In this document: positions 23,601-35,382 of the stretch, in pieces
Numbering within the stretch: the first letter of the stretch is position 1
Layout: every line of letters begins with the position of its first letter
Origin: Mugil cephalus
Taxonomy: Eukaryota > Chordata > Actinopteri > Mugiliformes > Mugilidae
Assembly: GCF_022458985.1 (NCBI RefSeq)
Contig: NC_061771.1
Location: 20,471,501-20,535,500, forward strand
Reading direction: 5' to 3'
DNA: 64,000 nucleotides
Made by a program: the position numbers and the translations under genes
Notes under the pieces: generated by a model
The model's input: only the letters and a program-made list of their open reading frames with translations
Databases searched by the model: none
Told to the model about the DNA's origin: nothing

Positions 23601-25097
23601 TTCATAGCTTGTATTTATACAGTATTTATGTGTCAGAGCAGATGGTGCACTCATACTCACAGACTTCAGGAGACAGCAGATGGTCTTGATCTTTTACAGC
23701 ACAGGATAAACTTTTTGTAGGAGATACTGAAAACTCTTGACTCTTTCTTGTATCACTGAGCTGTCGGTTCTGGTACCACCTATAGTCGGTCTGAAGGTCA
23801 GACACTGGACAGCTGGTGGTACAGGACACTGCAACTGATGACTCATTTGAATTCCTTTGAACATTTACTTCTGTGGAAAACAACAAATTTCATTCAGGTA
23901 ATATTGAAGAAATGGCATGTCACACATAAACTTAAATTTGTGACTCATGCAGAAAGACAGAATGTTTATAATAGAGGTCTGAATGTCAGACGGGTGTAAA
24001 CGTTACCGTAAGCTCTGGGATATGTGATGGAGCAGGACTCAGCTACTGATGTCTGGTTATGAGAACACATTCTCCCTTCAGCGTAGGTCACACTGAAGCA
24101 GGTTGGAGTGACTGAATCTGAACAAAACCAAAGACGTGTAGAAAGAGTGTGAACAGTAAAAATAAGTGTTTAACAGAGGTTTGTAGCTGTTGTGACTCAC
24201 CCACTGAGACTTCAGGGGCTCTGAGATCCTCGTAGCCTTTGACAGCACAGGAGTATGTGACTGCTTCCTCACTGCTGACCAGCTCTTGGTACCAGGGAGA
24301 CCAGTCCTCATAGAGAATCTCTCTGTTCTTGTACCAGACGTAGGCTGCAGGGTTTTCAGTCAGAGGACAACTGCTGATACACATCAGCATCACTGTCTGT
24401 CCCTCTGTGGCAGGAATCACCTTTACCTGCAGGTCTGGTGGTTCATCTTAAATGTTAAATACTTTTACTAGACTTACTTTAAACAATGATTATTGACAAC
24501 TTTCATACCTGAAACAATGAGCTGAACTGTTCTCTGGTTGCAGGCGTGTGATTCATTATTGTTGCTGCTGCAGCAGTAAAGTTTTGCATCTTTCTCACTC
24601 ACATAATTGATCGTTAGAGTTGGGAGACTTTTGTTAGACGTGTTGAATCTCACATGAGTTTCATCCGCAAAGAGCTCTTTCTGAACGTATCTGTCACCGT
24701 CATGTTGTATAGTGTACCACTTCCTAGTTGAAGAGTAAGTTTGAGCTGGGCAGGGCAGATCCACTGAAGAACCTCTTAAAACGCAGATTCTTTTTTCTTC
24801 TCCATTCACCCCTTTAACAAAAGAGTTTATTAGCAAACATCTGAACATTTTTAATCATTTTAACAGGTGATTGTTACAAGTCACGCCTGCTTTTACTTTT
24901 TTATAATCCTGTCGATAATATTTAGTTTAGTTTTGAAATATTCTTTTTCTTTTACAGTTTCACTCAAACAACAAGGCAGGACATTTACATTAGTTTGCAG
25001 CTAATCATCATTTTGTAAATAATTGCAAATAGGAAGTCATACCTGAAATGTACAGGATCAAAGCCACTAGCATGCATCCCGGGCCTGTCAGTAACAT
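20689..25097 (-). CDS. CD22-like inhibitory-type Ig receptor, gene 4
   Basis: Exons: leader 25043-25097 ([18 protein letters not shown]), V1 24509-24811, C2a 24201-24434, half-V 24007-24117, C2b 23661-23870, V2 22633-22962, C2c+transmembrane 22136-22478, juxtamembrane 21990-22050 and tail 20689-20835. They encode about 597 residues with no frame break seen. V1: VDLPC, RKWYT, LYCC. C2a: LMCISSC, AYVWYKN, YSCAV. V2 lacks the usual cysteines (NISSEY, EYKFRLQ). The tail carries LHYSEI, a consensus ITIM, and ATYTVV about 26 residues later. The juxtamembrane exon is basic (RKKKR). By family analogy it would recruit SH2 phosphatases at the plasma membrane of a leukocyte. It has one of the best-preserved full sets of exons in the array. 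Confidence 0.78.
21127..21891. mobile_element. hAT-like MITE, copy in gene 4
   Basis: The ends are CACAGGTCTAC and GAAGACCCCTG, imperfect inverted repeats. The flanking duplication is ATTTAGAG at 21119-21126 and ATTTGGAG at 21892-21899. Internally it contains CAGGGGTTCTCAAACGTTTT, a typical hAT-end-like motif, so it may be composite. It sits in the intron between the tail and juxtamembrane exons. Genes 3 (near 12090) and 6 (near 35793) have the empty site. Confidence 0.78.
23083..23540. mobile_element. CATAGACTGTAT-ended intron element, gene 4
   Basis: A segment of about 460 bp bounded by CATAGACTGTAT and its exact inverse ATACAGTCTATG, in the V2-C2b intron. The terminal words are common in teleost interspersed repeats. 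No coding capacity was recognised, and I cannot assign a superfamily. Confidence 0.55.
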
Positions 25098-25415
25098 GAC
25101 TGAATCCTTCTGTTTCTACTCAGAAAGTCAACTGTGCTCCTGTATTCCAGCTGCTACCTTCATGAAACCACCAGCATTTCACTGACAAATTAACAATAAG
25201 ACTGTTGGTCAGTAGGATTGCAGTTAGCAGGTCTTTCATCAAAACATCACTTCCTTCCTCTTTCAGAGGTTACTATTCTAGGCACTTATTTGTGTCTCTG
25301 TATGTGTTATGATTTTGTCAGCAAATCTTTGCATTATATTATTTGTTCATTTCCTTTCATTGTTTATGTTTCTTTTTCAAATTGTACAAGTTAACAAGTT
25401 AATCAATAAAATGTT

Positions 25416-25661
25416 ATGTGTTATCTGTTATCAGTATATTTGTTTGTGCGTACTGTAAACATGATACTATATATGAATACTGTTGCTAAGCTACATTTGA
25501 GCAACCAATCCAAAAAGCTGCAGGCTTATAAGACTAAGCAGACCAACCTGAGCACTGCCCGAGAAACCGAACTAAAGCCTCTGTCTGAATGCTCCACAAA
25601 CGCATACTGGAGTAGTCAGTTTGTGTCCATGTTGACATCTGTCACTGTTGAAAGCTGTTGA
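25416..25661 (+). other. Conserved 81-codon open frame, first of three
   Basis: An open frame with a lysine- and threonine-rich middle (QSKKLQAYKTKQTNLSTARE). Near-identical copies lie at 39355-39600 and 52807-53052. I recognise no domain. Openness in all three may only reflect recent duplication. It lies about 300 bases upstream of the leader of gene 4, on the opposite strand. Confidence 0.25.
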
Positions 25662-26490
25662 GACTTCCCAAGCCTCACGACTGGACTACGGCGCAATGGG
25701 ACGAGGTAGCTAGGTCTTACGAATGTACATAGGTGTGTGTGTGAAATGAGTGTATCAGGAAGTAACAGTTTGTCATTTTATTTTTCGTCATGGGAGGTTA
25801 GAGCAGCAGCGACACAAACAACTATTTAAATGTTTTCTGGGGTAGACTGTGTATGATGCATCAAGTCGTTGACTAAAACCCAGCAGAGACAAATAGTCTG
25901 GTACGTCTTTGTGAGGGGACATTACAACTACAAACTCTGACAAAACATTAACACACCAACGTGAAAACGTAATAATGAATATCAAACAAAGCAAAGCTCA
26001 AAAGCAGCTCATGTAGTAAAGAGGTCCTCAATACTGAAAATACAGCGTGAACATCTGTAATGATCTAGATATTAACGAACTGCTATGCATCTGCTTTTCT
26101 TTAGCTGTAGCAGAACACGATATATATGAAACACAGAACGGATCAGTGTCTTTTCTGTCACAGTAAGAGTGAAATTGTCATGGTACTTTTTTTTTTTCTT
26201 CAGTAAAATGTCTATCCTTGTGTTGCTGTCTTACAAAACAAATGAATGATTCGCTCTTGCTGGTGGCTGTGCTAACCACTTCACATATGACTTAATGTTT
26301 CATATAGGTGATAGAAAAAAAAAATAAAGACTTCCTCAACTTAAAATAAGCAGCCATATTGGAGGCCTTCGCCCATATGGAGGACCAACTCTGCCAACTA
26401 AAAATAAAATACAGAAATAAATGAAAAATACCTACAGATATATGCCATAAATAAATAAATAAATGAGTAAATACTCTTAATACTTAAACA

Positions 26491-26575
26491 AACACTCATT
26501 TTATTAGGTACACCTCGCTAGTAAAAAGGTTAGACCGCCTTTGGCCTTCAGAACTGCCTTAATTTTTCATGGCGA
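26491..26575. repeat. Short fragment of a fish DNA-transposon end
   Basis: The stretch beginning ACTCATTTTATTAGGTACAC and continuing to GGCCTTCAGAACTGCCTTAA resembles, from memory, the end of a widespread teleost Tc1-like repeat. Only about 80 bases are present. A second copy lies at about 53890-53970 and a shorter one near 40439-40475. Confidence 0.45.
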
Positions 26576-26727
26576 ACGTATATTTAGGTATTAAGTGATT
26601 TATTCATTCATTGACAGCTCAGTGTCGATCCTCTGTAGATGTAGGGCGCAGGATTTTCAGGATTTCCCTACACAACTGTTAGACTCTTTCCCTGTTTTCA
26701 GCTTATGATGAAAAGCATAAATATTAC

Positions 26728-26780
26728 CTGACATGTACACAGTAAAACACAGAAACATACATGTTTTCTGACAAAAACGT
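26728..26780 (-). pseudogene. Orphan leader exon of gene-2 type, copy a
   Basis: This matches the leader exon and promoter of gene 2 (8891-8945 and above) but has no V exon of its own. The start codon is ACG and the exon is 53 rather than 55 bases long, so the phase-1 joint to a V exon is lost. It keeps a GTAAT donor and lies 1.6 kb upstream of the leader of gene 4. Confidence 0.65.
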
Positions 26781-27891
26781 GACTGTAGTCCAGTTCACTT
26801 TGGCAGAACGAAGAGTGTGAAGGAAAGAAGTGACCTTTGGTTAACAGTCACTGACTTGTCAGCTTTGAAATCAAAACCTGAAAACTTCCTCACAAATGTT
26901 TTTTTTTTCTTTCTTTTTTTAACCTACATGAGCTCACTTCTTGTATTTTTTGCACTCACTTACACCCACCATGTATACACATAACATGATGACCACCTCC
27001 CTAACGTTGTGCAGGTCTCCCTTGTGCCTCCTAAACAGTTGTGGCTCATCAGAGAATGTGAACAGGGAAGGGTAGACGTCTAAATAACATCCATATGAAT
27101 GAATTTATTTCTCCTGTCAGTTGTTTCAATGTTGTGGCTGATCTGTGTGTGTGATAATGATGATTTTATTTCATTTACTTTGTTTAAGTGCACAATATAT
27201 TCATGAACAGTTCGACTGTCTATGATGTTTTAAAACTGTAAGTTCCTGTTTTGTTTCTGCTGAAAACATGAATCATTCTCTTGACAAAGAAGAATCTTTA
27301 CCTCAGTGATAATTCATGAAGACTATTTCATTAGCCCAGTAACTACATACAAGTACAAACACTGTACTGTAAACTTGATGTGCGGTTGCTCTACTGTATA
27401 TTAATGTATTATATTAGTATTATAGCTCCATGTAAGACTGTAATAGGTTAAATTTTGCAAACAAAAAACAAATCACGGAGCAATCTTTTCAATCTTCTAG
27501 TTGTTTGTTGTCAGAAAAGTATTGAAATTTGAAACATTATTGAAATATTTAGTTGAATTTAGTGTCTGTGTCTCAAAAATCATGGTTGCTTTCATTAATG
27601 TGGATAAATGTTTTTATTATCTGCACTTTGGGTAGAGTCACTCAACCTCAAAAAGACCTTGTGTGTTAGTTTAAGCACAGTCATATGTTTAAACTGTTTA
27701 AACTGTACTATATGTTATGGCATTACACTTCCACATTGGTCCCTCATAAACAAGGAAATTGTGCTGCTGAAGAAGTTTTTGCAATGCTGGTAGTTTAGTG
27801 TAGTCAGACATAGCTGAAAACATTACATGCCCCTCTTCTCTTTAGGATTTATTTATTCTGGGGATTTGTTTGAACAAGGTTAACCTTAGAT
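26781..27891. other. Gene-2-type promoter remnant and 3' flank of gene 5
   Basis: Positions 26781-26900 repeat the sequence upstream of gene 2. The remainder matches the 9.1-9.85 kb flank. No coding exon was found. Confidence 0.5.
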
Positions 27892-28696
27892 TAGGGGTGG
27901 GCGATGTGACGATATTAAATCGTGAACGATTACACGTGAAGACGATCTGTCGAACTGCAGAGATCGTGGGATCGTCTAGGGCACATTCTATAAATTGCAG
28001 TTCTATGCTGATGCACCGACGCACCAGACGTATCATAGCGAATTACGGGCAGTGACGCGCTTTCTTACCCGCCCCCTTGTCTATGTGTGTAGCGGTAGCC
28101 GCATGGAGAGCCAAGGCTGAAATCCAAACAGAGTTGGTCACTCAAAAAAATCCACTTCCATTATATGGAATAGGTTTGGATTTTCCTCAACTGATGAAGC
28201 GCAGGCAAATGTTTTGGTAAAGTTTGCACACAACAGGTTCCCACGTCGGGTGGCAACACGACGAACGTGCTCATCCATTTGAAGAGGAAACATCCCAAAC
28301 AACAGTCATTATGAACACAGGCATTTAACAAAGGCACTCCGTATGACAAATAAAGCAAGCGATGGGAAGAGGTAACGGAAGCAGTTACCTTTTATCTTGC
28401 AAAAGATGTGGTACCGTTCAAGACGGTAGAAAACGAGGGGTTCAGTTGTTGACCCGCGGTAAGAGCTGCCCAGCCGAAAATACTTGTACAACACTGCCAT
28501 GCCACGTCTCTTAAACTTGATTGTTTACACATGCAGGCAAAACTGCGACTTTTTAAAATAAAATCGGTTAAGAGAGGTTCTTTGGACTAAATTGTCTGTT
28601 TTTCATTCTTCAATTTAATATCGTGAGGAAATTGAAATCGTGATTTTATTTTTAAAAAATCGTGATATGATATTTTTGCCATATCGTCCACCCCTA
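27892..28696 (+). mobile_element. BED-finger hAT relic, copy 2
   Basis: Ends TAGGGGTGGGCGATGTG and ATATCGTCCACCCCTA, with flanks CCTTAGAT (27884-27891) and ACTTAGAT (28697-28704). The BED region carries a small deletion at the first cysteine pair (TTTTGGTAAAG in place of TTTTGTGCAAAG) that also occurs in copy 3 but not in copies 1 and 4. Confidence 0.83.
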
Positions 28697-29043
28697 ACTT
28701 AGATTTATTCATTTAAAAATGAAAAAATCTCAGTGATCAACAGCTGATGTGTATGTAAAACATTTTTTTTCTATTTTTATTTATGTTATACTTGAAATTA
28801 TGATCACAATAAAATACACATACAAGTCCGAGCATGTTTCACTCTTAACACTGCAAGTCTTTCTGGTCTTATGACCTCTTTAAGTTTTTGCTGTGTGACG
28901 TTTCATAAATCAGTTTAATTCTGTTTAGCAAAAGAAGCGTAAAATACATTCAAAAAGCTGTCTCCTTCACTGACAGATGTATCAATGCATGTTGCTTTCA
29001 TCTGCAAAGCTCAGTCATTTCCTGGGTCTCTTAAGTTGTTGTG
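28697..29043 (-). other. 3' untranslated region of gene 5
   Basis: No gene. AATAAA on the minus strand at 28776-28781, about 265 bases below the stop of gene 5. Confidence 0.5.
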
Positions 29044-32000
29044 CTAAAATAAGCTCACTGTGTTGGGTCTAAAGCTGACAACAGTATAAGTGGTTTGCTC
29101 CTCTCCCTTGAGCTGACGTGGCTGGATGTTATCTGTCTGGTTCTCGGTGAACTGGATCTCGCTGTAGTGAAGCTCATTGTGGCCATTGTTTAACTGATGA
29201 AGAAAGAAAGAATATTAATTTAAGTTATCACACATCAACTTTCTACTCAAAATGTGTTGACATTTATTGTCTTTATATCTTTTGCAGATGAACAGTACAG
29301 ATGCATTTACAATAACAATAAGTGGTTTCTTGATTCAAAGATTTCAAGGTAGAGTATGAACTCACTCAGCAAAAAAAGAAAAGAAGAGGCCTCACTGTGG
29401 GATCAATAATGGACACAGTTTATGGCCATGTCTGGATTTTAAATGGTACTGTAAGAGTCAAGGGTATTACTTAGAGCACAGGTCTACTACAACGTGTCAC
29501 ACCTAGGACAGGGGTTCTCAAATGTTTTGGAGCTTGGGACCCCTTAAAACTTTCCCCTCATACTCCTCACGCCAATTAATGTTCAGTATCATTTATGATT
29601 TCAGACGCCATAGGAATTATTTGTTTTAAACTTTTCATTTTGGGCTTAGCATCACTCGAAGTGGACGTACTGAAATATTTGTTCACTGTCAAAAGCAAGA
29701 AATGCTAAGCAGCACAGGAGCTGTACCGGAAGTGTCTCATGAGTAAAGCGACAGATACGGGAGGGTGACTCGTGACAGATTTACGTGGCGTCACAGTCAT
29801 ATCAGTCTTTTTATTGACCCAACGCTAATGTTGGAGGGAATAATTGGTTTAGTGTGTTTGTTTTATTGGTGCAGCGGTCCCCACATGTAATTAACTGACA
29901 TACCTTTAACAATTTATTGCAAATTATTTTGCGGACCCCCAAACTGTGGCTCGGGGACCCCGATGGGTCCAGCGCAAAATCTTTGCTTTGTTAAACATTT
30001 TTTATATATGTTTTTAAATTTTCACCCACAAATTAAAATTTCTTTTTAGTAAAGGGATAAGGGATCGATTAATATTGAATGCAAAATGATGATAATAATG
30101 TATATTCATAAATAGCACTGGGCCAAATTTAATATAGGAGCACATATAGTAGGTAGGGGGGTTCCTACTTAATCTCTCCATCAGTTTGGGGTTCTAGGCC
30201 TGAAAAGCATTGAAGACCCCTTATTTGGAGGTAACATAAGTGAGGAATTAAGTTACTGACTTGATTAATTTAAAAAAGAGAGAGTGTTCACTGATTGAAA
30301 AAGGAATTTTTAGTCTTTACCTGTGCCGTATTGTCTTTAGCTTCAGTTGTGGGAACCTGAACTGAAGTCCTCTTCTTCTTTCTGCTTATGAACAAATGAG
30401 TGTAAATGAATACTTGATTCAGATAATACATGTAACTGGTCTGCAACAGAGCACAGAGTTACTCACCTAAACCAGTAGATGAAAACAAGAAGTATCAAAA
30501 CCAAAAGAGCAACACTGACTCCTGTAGCGACTGCTGATGTTCCTGTGGTTCTCTGGACGGTGAGAGTCTTTTCACTGGAGCAGGTACTTTTAGTGCCATT
30601 TTTGATACAACAAGAGTAGTTTCCTGCATCCTGACTGCTGACTGGGTCTAGAAACAGATGTTTGTTTTGGTTGTTTGTCAGATTCAGAGGTCGATTGTTG
30701 AAGTACCAAATGTAGTTTGTGTTAGTAGGTAGAGGACAGCTGGTCCCACAGGTCAGAGAGACTCTCCCACCCTCTGTCACCACTGCAGGTCGCAGCCGCA
30801 CTTTGAGGCCTGAGAGATTGATGGAGGAAGTAAAGGTTAAAAAGACCCAGAGCAACTCATTGTTAGTTAATGATTCAATGAATGTTTAACTGTTTGATGA
30901 AAATTGGAGACATTTTAATTCATAACTCTGAGTTTGTCTTCTGTCGAATGTAAACTAAGACAGCAGACAATTAGTCATTGCTGTTACCTTCGTTAGACAA
31001 ATACTGACATAGACACTGTTATTTATTGTACTGAATTACCTGTCACAACCAAAGTGACTCCAGGAACATCATCCCGTTTCCTTTCTTCATCATCTCCCTG
31101 GAGTCTGAATTTGTATTCTGCTGAGTCCTTCTTCTTCAGGTTTTTAATTGTCAGGACGTGTTGGTTCTTCATGTTGTCATGGAACGCCACACGATCTGCA
31201 TCCTCAATCAGCTGCTCACCACTTGTTTCTACTTTATACCATGATTTAGACTCTGGCTTCTTCTTGTGGGGATGAGAGTATTCACTGGAAATGTTCACTG
31301 AAGATCCTATCAGAGCACAGATTCTCCTGCTGATATAATTCACAGTCCAACAGTTCTCCTCATCTGGACCTGAAATACACAACACACTATCAGTAGTTAT
31401 AAAATAATTGTAGGTAACTGTTTATTTAAAGATTGTGTGTTAGATGTTCACTGTTTTTTTCTGTCTGTCTCTATAGACAGTTTGAAGCATAGACTGTATT
31501 GAACAGTGTGTCCCCACTTCCTTGCATTGGCCAAACTGATGCTATTTTCCCAGGGATACGAATGGTGCCATGTTACGACTGTGCAGTACGGTCTGAGAGT
31601 GGAGCCACGATATCAATGACCTGGCTACATGTCCTCCAGACTCACTCGCGTTTTTGTTTCATTAATGCTGCACTCTCACTGTCACACAGGACCTCTTTAC
31701 GGAGTAGTTGGCAGTCACCATTATGTCACATCCTGTTTCTACAGTGTCAACTTACAAAGTAAAGTGAAACATATGCAAAAACAATTGACACTTGAACATG
31801 CATTGACATTATATTAACCACCTAGGTCCCTCCCACTAATATGGAGGAGTTGGATCCTATGACCTATACTGCAGCCAGACACCAGGGGGAGCTCTATTTG
31901 CTTGGCTTCACTAATGAGAAGCAGTTCCACCTCTGTCTTTATACAGTCTATGGTCTGAACATATCATCATGAGTTCCTTCATAGCATGTATTTATACAGT

Positions 32001-34161
32001 ATTTATGTGTCAGAGCAGATGGTGCACTCATACTCACAGACTTCAGGAGACAGCAGATGGTCTTGATCTTTTACAGCACAGGATAAACTTTTCGTAGGAG
32101 ATACTGAAAACTCTTGACTCTGTCTTTTATCACTGAGCCGTCGGTTCTGGTACCACCTATAGTCGGTCTGAAGGTCAGACATTGGACAGCTGGTGGTACA
32201 GGACACTGCAACTGATGACCCCTTTGAAATCCATTGAACATGTACTTCTGTTGGGAAACAATAAATTTCATTCAGGTAATGTTGAAGAAATGGCATGTCA
32301 CACATAAACTTAAATTTGTGACTCATGCAGAAAGACAGAATGTTTATAATAGAGGTCTGAAGGTCAGACGGGTATAAACGTTACCGTAAGCTCTGGGATA
32401 TGTGATGGAGCAGGACTCAGCTACTGACGTCTGGTTATGAGAACACATTTTCCCTTCAGCGTAGGTCACACTGAAGCAGGTCGGAGTGACTGAATCTGAA
32501 CAAAACCAAAGACGTGTACACAGCAAATTGACAAGAGTTGAATTACTTTTCGGGCACCCGAAGTCATTTTGCAGCAGTGAGCCACGGAAACTACACTCGT
32601 CGCGCTGTTACTAACCAGCCGAACACCTGCTTAATGACCTAGAGGTTAGCATGGTTAGCATGCATGTCTGGGTCACTGTAATATAGAAAGTGAGTAACGG
32701 CAGTAAACGGTACGTTTGACTTGACGTTTTGTCTGAGTGAGACGAATCATGCACTTTGTAACCATAGATATAAAACGTGATAAGAAGATGCTAATGGTTC
32801 GGAGTTGCTAGCTAGTGTGCGAAAGTGGTGCTAATGCTACACTGTGCCTTACTGTTGCATGTTCTAATATTTGTGGTGCCAGTTTGAAAATAAGTGTTTT
32901 TGAACTGCCAAACATGACTACCTTTTTATTTTAGTAAAGGTTATTTTCCAAGTATTTTTTGTAGGATTATATAAGAATTATATTGACACCTTTTAAGTGT
33001 TATGGGGTAACACTTGTGTAGTTAAGAAATAGTCCTCTGAGAGAGTTAATTGCTAACACTACATAAAAGTGTTAAACTGGTTGGTGTTAGGCAGTGTTAA
33101 ATTTAACTACAAGAGTCAAATTTACATTAACTTAGTGTAAAGGTACCAACATTTGAAAAAGTGTTAAATTAACACTGTGAGGTGTGGACCCATATAGACA
33201 CTTTAAAAGTGTTAAGATCAACTCTTACAGTGTTAATTTGGGTATGCTGATTTTACTGTATAGAAAGAGTATGAACAGTAAAAATAAGTGTTTAACAGAG
33301 GTTTGTAGCTGTTGTGACTCACCCACTGAGACTTCAGGGGCTCTGAGATCCTCGTAGCCTTTGACAGCACAGGAGTATGTGACTGCTTCCTCACTGCTGA
33401 CCAGCTCTTGGTACCAGGGAGACCAGTCCTCATAGAGAATCTCTCTGTTCTTGTACCAGACGTAGGCTGCAGGGTTTTCAGTCAGAGGACAACTGCTGCT
33501 ACACATCAGCATCACTGTCTGTCCCTCTGTGGCAGGAATCACTTGTACCTGCAGGTCTGGTGGTTCATCTTAAATGTTAAATACCTTTACTAGACTTACT
33601 TTAAACAATGGTTATTGACAACTTTCATACCTGAAACAATGAGCTGAACTGTTCTCTGGTTGCAGGGGTCTGGTTCATTCTTGTTGCTGCTGCAGCAGTA
33701 AACTTTTGCATCTTTCTCACTCACACAATTGATCGTTAGAGTGGGGAGATCTTTGTTAGACGTATTGAATCTCACATGAGTTTCATCTGCAAAGAGCTCT
33801 TTCTGAACGTATCTGTCACCGTCACGTTGTATAGTGTACCACTTCCTAGTTGAAGAGTAAGTTTGAGCTGGGCAGGGCAGATCCACTGAAGAACCTCTTA
33901 AAACGCAGATGCTTTTTCCTTCTCCATTCACCCCTTTAACAAAAGAGTTGATTAGCAAACATCTGAACATTTTTAATTTCTTCATAATCCTGTCGATAAT
34001 ATTCAGTTTAGTTTTGAAATATTTCACTCAAACATCAAGACAGGACATTTACATTAGTTTGCAGCTAATCATCATTTTGTAAATAGTTGCAAAGAGGAAG
34101 TCATACCTGAAATGTACAGGATCAAAGCCACTAGCATGCATCCAGGGCCTGTCAGTAACAT
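29044..34161 (-). CDS. CD22-like Ig receptor with ITIM and ITSM-like motifs, gene 5
   Basis: Exons: leader 34107-34161, V1 33631-33933, C2a 33323-33556, half-V 32385-32495, C2b 32038-32247, V2 31040-31369, C2c+transmembrane 30467-30809, juxtamembrane 30321-30381 and tail 29044-29193. All are open and in phase. The tail has LHYSEI (ITIM) and TTYTVV, which fits TxYxxV. A small deletion near the end of the tail replaces the final NPE by VSLF before the stop. V2 reads CALIGSS, shared with gene 6 and not with the others. A TA-flanked MITE enlarges the intron between C2a and the half-V exon. It is probably an intact inhibitory-type receptor of about 598 residues. Confidence 0.77.
29477..30222. mobile_element. 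hAT-like MITE, copy in gene 5
   Basis: The same element and site as at 21127-21891, in the tail-juxtamembrane intron. The right flank ATTTGGAG lies at 30223-30230. The last base of the right end has changed (CCCCTT). Confidence 0.75.
31488..31952. mobile_element. CATAGACTGTAT-ended intron element, gene 5
   Basis: The same 12-bp inverted ends and same intron as 23083-23540, so it was present before these genes split. Confidence 0.55.
32519..33260. mobile_element. TA-flanked MITE rich in AGTGTTAA, gene 5
   Basis: The left end CACAGCAAATTGACA pairs with the right end (reverse complement TACAGTAAAATCAGC). TA flanks both sides (32517-32518 and 33261-33262). Genes 3, 4 and 6 show the single TA empty site (ACGTGTAGAAAG). 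The right half contains many AGTGTTAA and TTAACACT words. No open frame of note. The superfamily is uncertain, although the TA target suggests a Tc1/mariner-like MITE. Confidence 0.72.
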
Positions 34162-35382
34162 GACTGAATCCTTCTGTTTCTAATCAGAAAGTCAACTGTG
34201 CTCCTGTATGCCAGCTGCTACCTTCATGAAATCTCATACTAAGTGGTTACAACCAGCAGCTCTTAACAGTAAGACCGTTGAGGAGGAGGATCAACCCTTA
34301 CCCTAGTCATACCCATGTCAAGATGTAAAAATGGCACATCACACTGAGACATTATTTTACTAGATAAATATATATATATGTACGTTCGCGTGTGTGTCAG
34401 GAATGAGTGTGTCAGGAAGTAACACTTAATCACTTTATTTTTTATCATGGGAGGTTGGAGCAGCAGCGACACAAACAACTATTTAAATGTTTTCTGGGGT
34501 AGACTGTGTGTATGATGCATCATGCTGATGACTAAAACCCAGCAGAGACAAATAGTCTGGTACGTCTTTGTGAGGGGATCTACAAACTCTGACAAAACAT
34601 TAACACACCAACTTGAAAACGTAATAATGAATATTAAGCAAAGCAAAGCTCAAAAGCAGCTCATGTAGTAAAGAGGATCTCAATACTGAAAATACAGCAT
34701 GAACATCTGTAATGATCTAGATATTAACAAACTGCTCTGCATCCACTTTTCTTTAGCTGTAGCAGAACATGATATATATGAAACACAGAACGGATCAGTG
34801 TCTTTTCTCCTGACTGTCGCAGTAAGAGTGAAACTGTCATGGTTTTTTTTTTTTCTTAAGTAAAATGTCTATCCTTGTGTTGCTGTCTTACAAAACAAAT
34901 TAATGATTCACTCTTGCTGGTGGCTGTGCTAAGCACTTCACATGTGACTTAATGTTTCATATAGGTGATAGGTGATTTTATTCATGTTATACTTTAAATG
35001 ATAACAATAAAATATGCATACAAGCCAAAGCATGTTTCACTCTTAACACTGCAAATCTTTCTGGTCTTTTGACCTATTCAAGTTTTTGCTGTGTGACATT
35101 TCATAAATCAGTTTATATCAGCAATACTAAGACATCATTTCTGTCTATCTTTTTGGCAAAAGAAGCGAAGTACATTTTTTTTTAAAAAAGCTGTCTCCTT
35201 TACTGACAGATTTATCAATGCATGTTGCTTTCATCTGCAAAGCTCAGTCCTTTCCTGGGACTCCACGGTTGTTGTGCTAAAATAAGCTCACTCAGGGTTT
35301 GCGTTGGGTCTAAAGCTGACAACAGTATAAGTGACTTGCTCCTCTCCCTTGAGCTGACATGGCTGGGTGTTATCCGTTGTTC
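34162..35382. other. Short interval between genes 5 and 6 with a recombination junction
   Basis: Up to about 34970 this matches the upstream intervals of genes 3 and 4. From about 34975 it switches to the 3' flank of gene 3 (compare 11270 onward). The orphan leader, BED-hAT site and roughly 2.5 kb of the usual interval are missing. No gene was recognised. Confidence 0.6.

Larger units (their letters stand above)
25098..26727. other. Intergenic interval right of gene 4
   Basis: Upstream region of gene 4. It includes a repeated block (25416-25661, 81 open codons) shared with 39355-39600 and 52807-53052, and a block near 25780-25900 shared by all intervals. Short repeat fragments occupy 26340-26580. 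No spliced gene was recognised. Confidence 0.45.

Noticed and set aside
31054-31275. Serine-rich plus-strand frame over the V2 exon of gene 5.
   Set aside because: It is an antisense shadow of a clearly spliced V domain.
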